Assembly (NCBI RefSeq): GCF_039645585.1
Contig: NZ_CP147915.1
Coordinates: 496,001 to 560,000, forward strand
DNA from: Sulfurimonas sp. HSL-1656
GTDB lineage: Bacteria; Campylobacterota; Campylobacteria; Campylobacterales; Sulfurimonadaceae
DNA length: 64,000 nt
Direction: 5' to 3'
Under the pieces are notes generated by a model, which did not search any database, had not been told where the DNA came from, and worked only from the letters and a program-made list of their open reading frames with translations. This document shows, piece by piece, positions 53,654 through 62,331 of this stretch (the stretch's first letter is position 1; the number at the start of each line of letters is the position of its first letter). Position numbers and translations under genes: made by a program.

Positions 53654-54904
53654 TCAGGCGGCTGAAGGAGCGAAGCGGATGCAGAAGCGGTGCGTCCCTT
53701 CGCGGTAGTCGTAGTCCAAAGTGAAACCGTGGGCCTGCATGACGGTGTCGGTGATGGAGAGACCGAGGCCGAGCCCGCCGGCCGGGTTGGCGCTGGAGAA
53801 GGGCTGCATGATTGTGTCCAAAGGCACGTCCAGCGGTGCGCCCTTGTTGGCGATGCAGATCCCCTCGCGGTCGGCGGTGACGGTAACAGGAAGTTCGCTG
53901 CTGTATTTCAGCGCGTTGTCGAGGAGGTTGCAAAGCGCGCTGACGAAGAGCGGGGCATCGGCGTCGATGCTGACATCCGGGTCGGCGGTGATACGCAGTG
54001 CCTGGCGCCGCTCCGCGGAGAGGTAGAGCTGGTTCACAGCCGTTTCGAGCAGGGCAGCGGCCTTTTGCGGCGTGCGGTCAAGCCCGACGCTCTGGAGCTT
54101 TTCGATCTGGGCGACGCCGTTGATCAGGTCGTCCATGCGGCTGAAGAGGCGGTTGAGGTAAGCGGTCTGTTCGTTTTCTTCCATCATCGCCAGGGAGAGT
54201 TTGCCCTTGGTCAGCGGGGTTTTCAGCTCATGCATGACGTTGCGCAGAAAGAGCTGGCGTGACGCGCGCAGCTGCCGGAGCTGTTCCAGGGCATCATTGA
54301 ACTCGTTGGCGATCGCCGCAATCTCGTCACGGCGCGTGCTGGAGGTGTCGATATCGAGGTCGCCGCGGCCGAAACGGCGGATCTGGGTATGCAGATCGCG
54401 CAGCGGCAGGAGGCTGCGGCGAAGCAGGACATAGAGGGTGACGAGCCCCGCCAGCAGGAACACGAAGATCAGCTGCAGGCCGCCGAAGTTTTCGGCGGGC
54501 CGTTCATCTTTGACAAGGAAGGGATCGCGCCGGAGCGTGGAACGGAAGTAGTAGCTCCCGTCTGCCTCGTAGAGACGCAGCGGCGGTCGCTCCCGGTGTT
54601 CCCGCGCGTCATGGTCGTCCGCGTTACGGGGCGGCTGTAGTTCCCTGGCGTTTTTGGGCAGGGCGTCGGGGGTGAGCAGCGCAAACTGCGCCTCCGCGAG
54701 CGCGGAAGTGCGTTCGGCACGATCCGTACTGCGGAGGTGGTGCAGCAGACGTGCCAGTTCCATCCCCCGCAGGACCTCCCGGCGTGTTTCCATATGCGAC
54801 GCGGTGACGTGGAACAGGGCGAATAGCAGCGCCAGTGTGACCAGTGCGAGCAGGAAGAAGAGGTTGAGTTTGAAAAAGATGGAGCTGCGGCGGGGCATGG
54901 TCAC
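53654..54904 (-). CDS. Sensor histidine kinase
   Basis: Inner-membrane sensor, 416 aa. Two membrane spans (about 10-32 and 142-162) enclose a periplasmic domain of about 110 residues rich in His, Asp and Arg. A HAMP segment, the H-box MHELKTPLTK (phosphoacceptor His at about 226), N-box NLLDNALKYS and G-box GGLGLGLSI follow. The organisation resembles ArsS/CpxA-type kinases. Its start overlaps the end of the response regulator gene by four bases. The Spy-like protein gene upstream suggests envelope-stress sensing. Confidence 0.9.
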   Translation of the reverse strand: MTMPRRSSIFFKLNLFFLLALVTLALLFALFHVTASHMETRREVLRGMELARLLHHLRSTDRAERTSALAEAQFALLTPDALPKNARELQPPRNADDHDAREHRERPPLRLYEADGSYYFRSTLRRDPFLVKDERPAENFGGLQLIFVFLLAGLVTLYVLLRRSLLPLRDLHTQIRRFGRGDLDIDTSSTRRDEIAAIANEFNDALEQLRQLRASRQLFLRNVMHELKTPLTKGKLSLAMMEENEQTAYLNRLFSRMDDLINGVAQIEKLQSVGLDRTPQKAAALLETAVNQLYLSAERRQALRITADPDVSIDADAPLFVSALCNLLDNALKYSSELPVTVTADREGICIANKGAPLDVPLDTIMQPFSSANPAGGLGLGLSITDTVMQAHGFTLDYDYREGTHRFCIRFAPSAA

Positions 54905-55566
54905 TCCGTAAACTTGTAGCCGACGCCGCGGACGGAGTGGATGAAGGCGGGGTGTTTGGGGTCCGTCTCGATCTTGCGGCGGATGCGGCCGATGAGCACG
55001 TCAATGCTGCGTTCCGTGCTCTCCCAGCCGATGGCGTCGACGTTATTGGCGATGAAGTCGCGGGAGACGACTTCGCCTTTGTGTTTGATGAGGAGGGCAA
55101 GGAGTTCATACTCGGCGACGGTGAGCGAGAGGGGTTCGCCCTCTTTGTCGATGCGCATGCGCGCGGTATCGACCGAAAAACGGGAGGATTGACGGGTGAC
55201 GGTGCCCGCGTAGCGCCGCAGGTGGCTCTGGATGCGGGCGACGAGCTCGCGCGGTTCGTAGGGCTTGGGGAGGTAATCGTCCGCCCCGTATTCAAGGGCG
55301 ATGACCTTGTCGCTGAGATCGTGCCGGGCGGAGGAGATGATGATGGGGATGTCGCTGCGTTCGCGAAGACGCCGGCACACCTCGAGCCCGTCGATCTGCG
55401 GCAGGGTCAGGTCGAGCAGCGCGGCATCGTAGGATTCGATGCCCAGCGAGCTCAGGGCGCTTTCGGGATGGGTGTAGGAGACGACCTCCATCCCATACTG
55501 CCCGAGGTAGCGTTCGAGCAGTGTGGTGATCTCGGTGTCATCTTCGATTAACAGGATTTTTGCCAT
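54901..55566 (-). CDS. OmpR-family response regulator
   Basis: 221 aa. The receiver domain has the acidic pair EDD (residues 8-10), phosphoacceptor Asp in LLDLTLPQ (about residue 52) and the conserved Lys in LPKPYEP. The C-terminal winged helix (about 128-221) ends with SVRGVGYKF. It lies between the Spy-like gene (three bases upstream) and the kinase gene (overlapping). A direct repeat GTAAA-N5-GTAAA upstream of the operon fits the CpxR consensus and may be its own binding site. Confidence 0.93.
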   Translation of the reverse strand: MAKILLIEDDTEITTLLERYLGQYGMEVVSYTHPESALSSLGIESYDAALLDLTLPQIDGLEVCRRLRERSDIPIIISSARHDLSDKVIALEYGADDYLPKPYEPRELVARIQSHLRRYAGTVTRQSSRFSVDTARMRIDKEGEPLSLTVAEYELLALLIKHKGEVVSRDFIANNVDAIGWESTERSIDVLIGRIRRKIETDPKHPAFIHSVRGVGYKFTE

Positions 55567-55569
55567 TGC

Positions 55570-55911
55570 CTAGTCGTATTTTGGTCTCTTCATAGGCATT
55601 TTATCACGATCGCACCGTTTATCCATACGCTGTTTCATACGGTCGCTGCGCGCGGCGATGTAGGCTTTCTTCTGGTCGTCGGTGAGGACGGCGAGGATGC
55701 GGTCGTTCGTTTTGTCGCGCAGGTCGTCCATCTGGTCCATCAGTTTGAACCGTTCGTTGCGCGCCTCTATGCGGATGGTCTTGAGCTGGGCTTTCTGCGC
55801 CGTTGTGAGGTCAAGGGAGTTGAGAAGCATGCGGCTGTCGCCGTGCGGTCCCGCGAAAGCGGCAGTGCCGGCGGCTGCGAGCAGCGCTCCGATGAGAAGT
55901 GTCCGTTTCAT
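55570..55911 (-). CDS. Spy/CpxP-like periplasmic protein
   Basis: 113 aa. A signal peptide with cleavage near AFA-G (about residue 20) is followed by an all-helical Glu/Arg/Lys-rich part with an LTTAQKAQL motif (the LTxxQ motif of Spy/CpxP) and AVLTDDQKKAY. The Met/Lys-rich C-terminus (KRCDRDKMPMKRPKY) could bind metal. First gene of the operon with the regulator and kinase, as cpxP is linked to cpxRA in enterobacteria. It may act as a chaperone or as an inhibitor of the kinase. Confidence 0.85.
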   Translation of the reverse strand: MKRTLLIGALLAAAGTAAFAGPHGDSRMLLNSLDLTTAQKAQLKTIRIEARNERFKLMDQMDDLRDKTNDRILAVLTDDQKKAYIAARSDRMKQRMDKRCDRDKMPMKRPKYD

Positions 55912-56003
55912 GGTCTGTCCTTTGAAGGAGATTTTTCAAGAGGAAACATCCTCTTTACGTTTACCATGATAGGACGTCAATGTAAGCGGTGGCGCAACGG
56001 GGT

Positions 56004-56026
56004 GTAAACCGGTGTAAACGGGTAAA
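56004..56026. promoter_or_regulatory. CpxR-like binding site upstream of the Spy/regulator/kinase operon
   Basis: GTAAA (56004-56008), five bases, then GTAAA (56014-56018), and a third GTAAA at 56022-56026. The first two match the CpxR consensus GTAAA-N5-GTAAA exactly, within a 10-bp direct repeat GGTGTAAAC. The site lies 93-115 bp upstream of the Spy-like gene start. Two inverted copies (TTTAC, 55954-55958 and 55960-55964) lie nearer the gene. Confidence 0.55.
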
Positions 56027-56030
56027 GTGT

Positions 56031-56086
56031 GCTAAGTGCTAAGTGCTAAGTGCTAAGTAGTAGGTAGTAGGTAGTAGGTAGTAGGC
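56031..56086. repeat. Tandem heptamer array
   Basis: Four copies of GCTAAGT are followed directly by four copies of AGTAGGT (the last ending in C): eight 7-bp units, 56 bp in all. The array ends four bases before the stop codon of the radical SAM gene and starts five bases after the CpxR-like repeats. Heptamer arrays can gain or lose units by slippage; here they are outside coding sequence. Confidence 0.9.
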
Positions 56087-56089
56087 GGA

Positions 56090-57604
56090 TCAGGCCCGCA
56101 TCGATTGCCGTTTTGTCGATGCGCTTCCCTTTGCGGCCTCCCCGTCGCTGTTCTCCTCTGCGGCATAAGTGCGCAGAAAAGGCGGGAGGCGCTTGCCGTG
56201 GCCTTTGGCGAAATCCGCGGCCATGGCTCGGCCGACGTGCGCTTTGTCGCACTGTCTGACGTCGACGAGGTAGTCGAAGAGGAGGCGGGCCATCCGCTCC
56301 TGGGCGATCTTCCAGGTTGCCGCGGTCTCACCGTAGACCCAGGCGCTGAAATCCCGGAAGCCGTCAAAGACTTTTCCCTCGGGCCAGAGCAGGGCGACGC
56401 TGCGCGTAAAGTTGCCGCTGTTGTAGAGGATGTCCCAGTAGCGGGCGAAGCGCTTCATCTGCTGGATCTCCTCGAAGGTGACATGGGCCGTCTTGAGGAC
56501 GTCGTAAGGCGGGGTGTCGGCGTAGATCATGCCGAAGGGGTCGTCGTGGCGGGCCATCGTCGTGCCGGAGAGCTTTTTGAGGATGCCGATCTGGATCTCC
56601 CCGCTGCTCCAGGAGACGAGGGTGTCGAGCCCGCGGGCGAAGCTCTCCAGCGTCTCGCCGGGGAGGCCGACGATAAGGTCGAGGTGGAGGTGGGCGCGGG
56701 TATGTTCCTCGAGGAAACGGAGGTTCTCCTCGATTTTCGCGAGGCGCAGGGGGCGGTGGATATTGTCGGCGATCTCGGGGTTGAGGGTCTGGATGCCGAC
56801 TTCGAGCTGCAGGGCGGCCGGGGCAAACCGCGCGATGCGGCCGCGCAGCGCTTCGGGGAAGTGGTCGGGGATCACTTCGAAGTGCAGGAAATACGGTTCA
56901 TTCTTGGCAAGGAAGAAGTCGAGGATCCTGTTGGCAAAGGCGAGTTTGAGGTTGAAGGTGCGGTCGATGAACTTGAAGCTGCGCACCCCGCGCTGCCACA
57001 GCTTCTCGAACTCCGCGGTCATGACATCGATGTCGAAGTAGCGCATCTTGTCGTCGATGGCCGAGAGGCAGAATTCGCAGAGGTAGGGGCAGCCCCGCGA
57101 CGTCTCCAGGTAGACGTAGCGGTTTTCGATGTCGTTGCTGTCGTAGTCGTCGTAGGGGAGGGTGATGGCGGAGAGGTCGACCATCGGGGCCTTGATCATC
57201 CTTTCGTTCCGTTCTACACCTGCGAGCAGGTCGCGGCAGAGCTCGTAGAAGGCGATCTCCCCTTCGCCGCTGATGATATAGTCGGCGTGTGAGAAATCGA
57301 CACGGTGGGGGAGGTGCGATGCCTCCGGGCCGCCCAGGACGATGACGGTTCCCGGGGAGACCTTCTTGAGGATGCCGATCAGCTCCGCGACGTCGCCGGC
57401 ATTCCAGATGTAGGTGCTGACCCCGACGATCTTCGGTGCTTCCGCAAGGATACGCTCGGCGATCTGCTGGATGTTCTCGTTGATGACGAATTCGCGGATG
57501 ACGCTCTGGGGGCGCAGTTCGCGCAGGTTGGCATAGAGATAGCGCAGCGCGAGGGAGGCGTGGCTGTAGCGAGCGTTGAAGGTGGCGAGAACGATGGTAT
57601 GCAT
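56090..57604 (-). CDS. B12-binding-domain radical SAM protein
   Basis: 504 aa. An N-terminal cobalamin-binding-like domain (about 1-140; GGPEASHLPHRV, YIISGEGEIAFYEL) is followed by a radical SAM domain with the iron-sulfur motif CPYLCEFC (CxxxCxxC, about residue 185) and a DUF4080-like C-terminal part. Such proteins are common in anaerobes and Campylobacterota, and their substrates are mostly unknown. The start at 57604 (MHTIVLATFNARYSH) matches family N-termini; the longer frame to 57814 runs antisense through the small lipoprotein gene. Confidence 0.87.
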   Translation of the reverse strand: MHTIVLATFNARYSHASLALRYLYANLRELRPQSVIREFVINENIQQIAERILAEAPKIVGVSTYIWNAGDVAELIGILKKVSPGTVIVLGGPEASHLPHRVDFSHADYIISGEGEIAFYELCRDLLAGVERNERMIKAPMVDLSAITLPYDDYDSNDIENRYVYLETSRGCPYLCEFCLSAIDDKMRYFDIDVMTAEFEKLWQRGVRSFKFIDRTFNLKLAFANRILDFFLAKNEPYFLHFEVIPDHFPEALRGRIARFAPAALQLEVGIQTLNPEIADNIHRPLRLAKIEENLRFLEEHTRAHLHLDLIVGLPGETLESFARGLDTLVSWSSGEIQIGILKKLSGTTMARHDDPFGMIYADTPPYDVLKTAHVTFEEIQQMKRFARYWDILYNSGNFTRSVALLWPEGKVFDGFRDFSAWVYGETAATWKIAQERMARLLFDYLVDVRQCDKAHVGRAMAADFAKGHGKRLPPFLRTYAAEENSDGEAAKGSASTKRQSMRA

Positions 57605-57660
57605 AACGGCATTGTAGCGCGTCGCAGAGCGCGGAAAGCTGATTCTAACGGGGGCGCGGC

Positions 57661-57666
57661 TATAAT
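57661..57666 (+). promoter_or_regulatory. Promoter -10 box of the small lipoprotein gene
   Basis: TATAAT 24 bp before the ATG at 57690, followed by AAAAAAAAGGAG. Confidence 0.5.
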
Positions 57667-57689
57667 CAAACGAAAAAAAAGGAGATGGT

Positions 57690-57833
57690 ATGCGCGTGAT
57701 GGGAATGGTCTTCGCAGCCCTGCTGGTCCTCGCTCTGTTCGGCGGCTGTTCGGGCAAACAGGTCAACGACACGACAAACAGTATCGTCAACGACGTCAAA
57801 CAGTTCGGACACAAGGTGACTGAGCAGCACTAA
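57690..57833 (+). CDS. 47-residue small lipoprotein
   Basis: The frame is short but complete: a hydrophobic signal (residues 3-18), lipobox LFGGC with Cys at residue 20, then a hydrophilic tail of 27 residues containing DTTNSIVNDVKQFGHKV. An AAGGAG ribosome binding site and a TATAAT box precede it. The tail looks like an amphipathic helix, as in Lpp- or entericidin-like small lipoproteins. The function is unknown. It is divergent from the radical SAM gene and convergent with dnaX. Confidence 0.8.
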   Translation: MRVMGMVFAALLVLALFGGCSGKQVNDTTNSIVNDVKQFGHKVTEQH

Positions 57834-57845
57834 GCTGCCGGCGAC

Positions 57846-59669
57846 CTATACTTTATTCTGGATCGTGATCTTCGTCGCTTCGAAGAGCTCGGTCGCTTTC
57901 TGGATCATCGGTTCGTCGAGAATGGCATTGCCGTCGATCTCCCGGGTGCTCAGGTCCGGCTCGCAGTTCCCCGTGACGCAGCTGCCCGAACCCGTTTCGA
58001 CCTCTTCGGTCATGGAGGCGCTCTGGGGCGCCTCTTCTACAGCACTGTAGCTCTCCATATAGGCGGGGCGCTCTTCCATCTCTTCTACCGCAGACACGCT
58101 GTTCTCTGAACCAAAACCGGTTTCGGGCATCGGAGCTTCGTTTACCGGTCCGGAAACCGGTTCAGGCTTTGGGGCAGCTTCCTCCGCCGGTTTCGAGCAG
58201 GGGTTGTGCTTGATCTTCGTCTCGAACCCGAACACCTCCCGTACCAGCTGTTTGATCACCGGGAAACCGTGCTTGAGCTTGGTGCGGCAGTCGTCGTCGG
58301 CGCAGCTCTCCCAGGTGAGGGTGTCGTCGCCGTAGGCGATGAAGGTGATCTGTTCGCGGAAACATTTGCCGAGATCCGCGCTGCGGTCATCGATGCGTTC
58401 ACAGAGCGCTTCGAACTTCGCGAGCGCGGGGTCGGGTGCCGGCGCAACGACAGGTTCCGGTTCGGGAGCAGCTGCTGCTTCCGGTGCGCTTTCGCTTCCT
58501 GTGACAGGCGCTGCGCTAGCGGTGGGGGCCGCCGGGGCAGTAGTAGCAGCGGGGATGGCAGGTGCCGCGTGGGCGTAAGCGACGCTGTCGGGGCGGCCGA
58601 CCTGGGCCTCGAGGGATTCGATCATCTGGTCGATCTCTTTGACCTTCAGCGCCTCGATCATCTTGAAGAAGATCAGCCCCAGGACGAAGCTTCCCTCGGC
58701 GTTGATGGCGAAGAGGGACTTCGCTTCGCTGAGGATGCGGAAGAAACGTTCCAGCAGCAGCGGGGAGAAACGGGCGTCGTCATGGTCGTAGAGGCGCTCT
58801 TTGAGCCAGGAGGTCAGTTCGTCGACGACCATCTCCGCCTCGTAGGCCTCCAGTTCCCGGAGCGTGTCGACAAGCCGTGCGCGGTCCTTGGAAAAGATGA
58901 CGCCGAAGAGCGACTCGAAAAACTGCGGGTCGATGAGGCCCAGCATCTCCGTGACGGTGGAGACGTCGACGTGGTGCTTGGAGTAGATGATGGCCTGGTC
59001 GAGCAGGGTCAGGGTGTCGCGCAGGCTTCCCGAACCGCTGCGGGCAAGGATCTGCAGGGCGTCGGGTTCGTAGGTGATGTTCTCGAGGTTGAGAATGTGT
59101 CGCAGGTGCGCGCTGACGTCCTGGTTCGAGATCTTCTTGAAACGGAAGTGCTGGGTCCGGCTGAGAATAGTCGCGGGCAGTTTCAGCGGGTCGGTCGTCG
59201 CGAGGATGAACTTGACGAAGGGCGGGGGCTCTTCCAGGGTCTTGAGCAGGGCGTTGAAGGCCTCCTTGGTGAGCATGTGCACTTCGTCGATGATGAAGAT
59301 CTTGAACTTCGCGCTGGCCGGCTGGTATTTGGTGTGCTCGATGAGGTCGCGGATATCGTCGATCTTGCGGCTGGAGGCGGCGTCCATCTCGATGATGTCC
59401 ATATGGCGTCCCTCGTTGGCGGAGACGCAGTGTTCGCACTGTTCGCAGGGGTGCGAGGTCGGCCCGTTTTCACACATCAGCGCCTTGGCGAAGATCCGCG
59501 CCGTCGAGGTCTTGCCCGAACCGCGCAGGCCGGAGAAAAGGTAGGCGTGCGAGAGGCGCTTCGAGTCCAGTGCCAGGGAGAGCGTCTGTGCGATCGTCTC
59601 CTGCCCGATGAGGTCTTCAAAACGGCGGGGACGGTACTTCAGTGCCAGGACTTGCGAGCGCTCGTTCAA
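57846..59669 (-). CDS. dnaX: DNA polymerase III gamma/tau subunit
   Basis: Clamp-loader ATPase, 607 aa. Walker A FSGLRGSGKTS is at about residue 45 and the zinc module CENGPTSHPCEQCEHC at about 70. Walker B IIDEVHMLTKEAFNALLKTLEEPP and the SRC-like TILSRTQHFRF follow. After about residue 370 there is a low-complexity Ala/Pro/Glu linker and a small C-terminal domain. That is longer than a bare gamma subunit. No slippery poly-A frameshift site is obvious in the part I inspected. It is divergent from the small zinc-ribbon gene. Confidence 0.94.
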   Translation of the reverse strand: MNERSQVLALKYRPRRFEDLIGQETIAQTLSLALDSKRLSHAYLFSGLRGSGKTSTARIFAKALMCENGPTSHPCEQCEHCVSANEGRHMDIIEMDAASSRKIDDIRDLIEHTKYQPASAKFKIFIIDEVHMLTKEAFNALLKTLEEPPPFVKFILATTDPLKLPATILSRTQHFRFKKISNQDVSAHLRHILNLENITYEPDALQILARSGSGSLRDTLTLLDQAIIYSKHHVDVSTVTEMLGLIDPQFFESLFGVIFSKDRARLVDTLRELEAYEAEMVVDELTSWLKERLYDHDDARFSPLLLERFFRILSEAKSLFAINAEGSFVLGLIFFKMIEALKVKEIDQMIESLEAQVGRPDSVAYAHAAPAIPAATTAPAAPTASAAPVTGSESAPEAAAAPEPEPVVAPAPDPALAKFEALCERIDDRSADLGKCFREQITFIAYGDDTLTWESCADDDCRTKLKHGFPVIKQLVREVFGFETKIKHNPCSKPAEEAAPKPEPVSGPVNEAPMPETGFGSENSVSAVEEMEERPAYMESYSAVEEAPQSASMTEEVETGSGSCVTGNCEPDLSTREIDGNAILDEPMIQKATELFEATKITIQNKV

Positions 59670-59774
59670 ACGGATTCCTTTGTTGCATAATTGGGTTTGA
59701 GTTTAACACAGTGTCGATTAGTTCTGGGTGAGTTTTGACATTGGCTACAATGCATTAAACATTTCGGAGGAGTG

Positions 59775-60062
59775 ATGACGCGCAGAGCCTTTTTACAGAA
59801 GAAACTTAACGGGCAGCTGGCATTGATGTTCGGCCTGATCATCGCCGGTCTGGTGACGATCGTATGGATACAATCCGTGCCCGTAGCGGTGGGGGTGGTG
59901 ATCGCTTTTGTCATTGTCAGCCGTACAGGCTATCACCGTTTCAAATGCCCCTGCTGCAAGCAGTCGGTCTACACGGCGATCGTGAAAGAAACGAATCTTT
60001 TCCTCTCGAACGTGCCGTCGCACTGTCCCCGATGCGGCTGCGATTACGACGCACCGATGTAA
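59775..60062 (+). CDS. Small membrane protein with a C-terminal zinc ribbon
   Basis: 95 aa. Two adjacent hydrophobic segments (about residues 14-31 and 34-50) are followed by CPCCKQ and CPRCGC pairs (about 62-65 and 87-90), spaced as in a zinc ribbon. GGAGG precedes the ATG at 59775; a GTG three bases earlier is also open. I know no function. It sits between dnaX (divergent) and murI (convergent) and appears monocistronic. Confidence 0.7.
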   Translation: MTRRAFLQKKLNGQLALMFGLIIAGLVTIVWIQSVPVAVGVVIAFVIVSRTGYHRFKCPCCKQSVYTAIVKETNLFLSNVPSHCPRCGCDYDAPM

Positions 60063-60068
60063 GGGGCT

Positions 60069-60821
60069 TCAGCGCGCTCCGAGCTCCAGCCAGTTTGCCG
60101 CGACCTGCCGCAGCCCGTCGGGGTTTTCCGAGGCGAAGAATTTCATCTCGGTGTTCGCGGCACTCTCTTTGATGCCGTAATGGGCTTCGAGGTACTCCAC
60201 GATCGCTTCGCCGGAGTGGATCATCAGCGCTTTATCCCCGAAATAGCTGGAGATGGCCCCGGCGATGAGGGGAAAGTGGGTGCAGCCGAGGATGACGGCA
60301 TCCGGGGCTTTGCAATCGGCGAAGTAGTGGTGCATCGTGCTTTCAAGCACTTCGCCCTCGAAGAGCCCCTCCTCGACGATGGGGACGAAGAGCCCCGTCG
60401 CCTTGGCCTCGACGTTGCGGTAGCCGTGGGTGGTCAGCAGCTGCTGGTAGGCCCCCGAGCCGACAGTCGCCTTCGTGCCGAGCACGAGGACCTCCGCGTC
60501 GCTGTTTGCCAGGGCGTTCTTCGCGGCGAGGATGCCGGGCTCGACGACGCCGACGACGTCAAAGGGGGCCTGGGCACGCATCTCTTCGAGGGCATAGGCG
60601 CTGACGGTGTTGCAGGCGACGATGAGCAGGTCGATGTCGAAGTTTTTGAAAAATTCCACCGCTTCGAGGGCGTAGCGGATAATGGTATTGCGGTCCTTGA
60701 CCCCGTAGGGGACGCGGGCAGTGTCGCCGTAGTAGACGATCTCGTCGAAGAGGCGGTGCTCCAGCAGGGATTTGACGACGGTCAGGCCGCCGATACCGCT
60801 GTCGAAAACACCGACGCGCAC
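60069..60821 (-). CDS. murI: Glutamate racemase
   Basis: Makes D-glutamate for peptidoglycan. The 250-aa product has the two catalytic Cys motifs, VACNTVSAY (about residue 72) and LGCTHFPL (about 178), with the N-terminal FDSGIGGLTV motif. The GTG start lies four bases after the rho stop, so it is downstream of rho in one operon, the same order as in H. pylori (HP0549-HP0550). Confidence 0.95.
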   Translation of the reverse strand: MRVGVFDSGIGGLTVVKSLLEHRLFDEIVYYGDTARVPYGVKDRNTIIRYALEAVEFFKNFDIDLLIVACNTVSAYALEEMRAQAPFDVVGVVEPGILAAKNALANSDAEVLVLGTKATVGSGAYQQLLTTHGYRNVEAKATGLFVPIVEEGLFEGEVLESTMHHYFADCKAPDAVILGCTHFPLIAGAISSYFGDKALMIHSGEAIVEYLEAHYGIKESAANTEMKFFASENPDGLRQVAANWLELGAR

Positions 60822-60825
60822 AGCG

Positions 60826-62148
60826 TTAGCCCTCGTTCATCATGGAGAGGAATTCGTCGTTGGACTTCGTCTTCTGCATCTTGGTGTAGAGGAAGCGGAG
60901 CGCCTCGACCTCGTCCTCCTGCTTATGCAGCATGGAGCGGAGGATAAAGACCTTCTGCAGGACGTCCGGACCGACGAGGAGCTCCTCTTTGCGGGTACCG
61001 GACTTGAGGATGTCGATCGCCGGGAAGATACGGCGGTCGGAGATCTTGCGGCTGAGCACGACCTCGGAGTTACCCGTCCCCTTGAACTCTTCGAAGATGA
61101 CCTCGTCCATGCGGCTTCCCGTTTCGATCAGGGCCGTCGCGATGATGGTGAGGGAGCCGCCGTTCTCGATGTTACGGGCGGCACCGAAGAAGCGCTTGGG
61201 TTTGTGCAGGGCGTTGGCGTCGACACCCCCCGAGAGGACCTTACCGCTGGAAGGTGTAACGGTGTTGTAGGCGCGGGCGAGACGGGTGATGGAATCCAAA
61301 AGGATGACGACGTTCTTGCCGATCTCTACGCGGCGCTTGGCGCGCTCGATGACCATCTCGGCGACCTTGACGTGGTTCTTCGCCGGCATGTCGAAGGTGG
61401 AGGAGTAGACCTCGCCCTTGACGGAGCGCTCCATGTCGGTGACCTCTTCGGGGCGTTCGTCGACGAGCAGGACCATCAGTTCGACTTCGGGGTGGTTGTG
61501 GGTGATGCCGTGAGCAATCTCTTTCATGAGCTCCGTTTTACCCGAACGCGGCGGGGCGACGATGAGGCCGCGCTGCCCTTTACCGATGGGGGAGAAGAGG
61601 TCCATCATCCGGCCGGTGAGGTGGGTCGGCTGGTACTCGAGCTTGAGCTGTTCGCTGGCGTAGAGGGGCGTAAGGTTTTCGAAGAGCGGGCGTTTTTTGC
61701 TCTCTTCGGGCGGTACGTAGTTGATCGCTTCGATCTTGAGCAGGGCGTAATAGCGCTCCTGGTCCTTCGGTGCACGGACCTGGCCGGTGACGACGTCCCC
61801 GTTACGCAGGGCGAAGCGCTTGATCTGGGTGCTGGAGACGTAGGCGTCGTTGAGGGAGTCGCTGAAGCTCTTGTCGACGGAGCGGAGGAAGCCGTAGCCG
61901 TCCTGCATGACCTCGAGGATACCGGTAAAGAGGATGAACCCTCCCTGGGCGGTCTGGGCTTTGAGGATTTCGAAGATGATGTCCTGGCGTTTGAGCTCGT
62001 TGGGGCTCTCGACGCCGAGCTCTTCGGCCATGGCGACCAGTTCGTCGATCGTCTTCTCTCTCAGGTCCTCTACGGTGTAGCCTTCGACGGGCTTATGGGT
62101 CCTGTTTTTATTGTTTCGTGAATTGTTGCTGCGCGAAGTATCGCTCAT
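60826..62148 (-). CDS. rho: Transcription termination factor Rho
   Basis: Hexameric RNA helicase, 440 aa. The N-terminal extension is rich in Ser, Asn, Arg and Lys. The RNA-binding OSB/CSD part has GYGFLRSVD, with Walker [12 protein letters not shown] (about residue 205) and Walker [17 protein letters not shown] (about 288). The Q-loop/R-loop region [23 protein letters not shown] is intact. The promoter at 62229-62256 is among the clearest in the window and overlaps a palindrome. Confidence 0.97.
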   Translation of the reverse strand: MSDTSRSNNSRNNKNRTHKPVEGYTVEDLREKTIDELVAMAEELGVESPNELKRQDIIFEILKAQTAQGGFILFTGILEVMQDGYGFLRSVDKSFSDSLNDAYVSSTQIKRFALRNGDVVTGQVRAPKDQERYYALLKIEAINYVPPEESKKRPLFENLTPLYASEQLKLEYQPTHLTGRMMDLFSPIGKGQRGLIVAPPRSGKTELMKEIAHGITHNHPEVELMVLLVDERPEEVTDMERSVKGEVYSSTFDMPAKNHVKVAEMVIERAKRRVEIGKNVVILLDSITRLARAYNTVTPSSGKVLSGGVDANALHKPKRFFGAARNIENGGSLTIIATALIETGSRMDEVIFEEFKGTGNSEVVLSRKISDRRIFPAIDILKSGTRKEELLVGPDVLQKVFILRSMLHKQEDEVEALRFLYTKMQKTKSNDEFLSMMNEG

Positions 62149-62228
62149 GAAGGTATTCCTCTATGTCTGCTGAGTGGATTTTTCTAAGTGAAGAAATCGA
62201 GGTCGTTAATGTGAAAGATTTCCCGTAT

Positions 62229-62263
62229 TTTATACTATTTGCTTTTTACTTGTCAACAAGTAA
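62229..62263 (-). promoter_or_regulatory. Promoter of rho with an overlapping palindrome
   Basis: On the minus strand TTGACA (62256-62251) and TATAAA (62234-62229) are 16 bp apart. The -35 box lies inside TTACTTGT-CA-ACAAGTAA (62246-62263), an 8-bp inverted repeat. The palindrome also lies about 24 bp upstream of the gmhA -10 box (TACAAT, 62287-62292), so one protein could affect both genes. Confidence 0.55.
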
Positions 62264-62286
62264 CGCGCTTTTTACCATCGCGGCGG

Positions 62287-62292
62287 TACAAT
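62287..62292 (+). promoter_or_regulatory. Promoter -10 box of gmhA
   Basis: TACAAT 40 bp before the ATG at 62332. Confidence 0.4.
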
Positions 62293-62331
62293 GGCATCAC
62301 TACTAATAGAGAGAGGAAGGAAGAGCTATTG

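Noticed and set aside
56031-56086. CRISPR array
   Set aside because: The units are 7 bp in direct contact with no spacers, so this is a simple tandem repeat.
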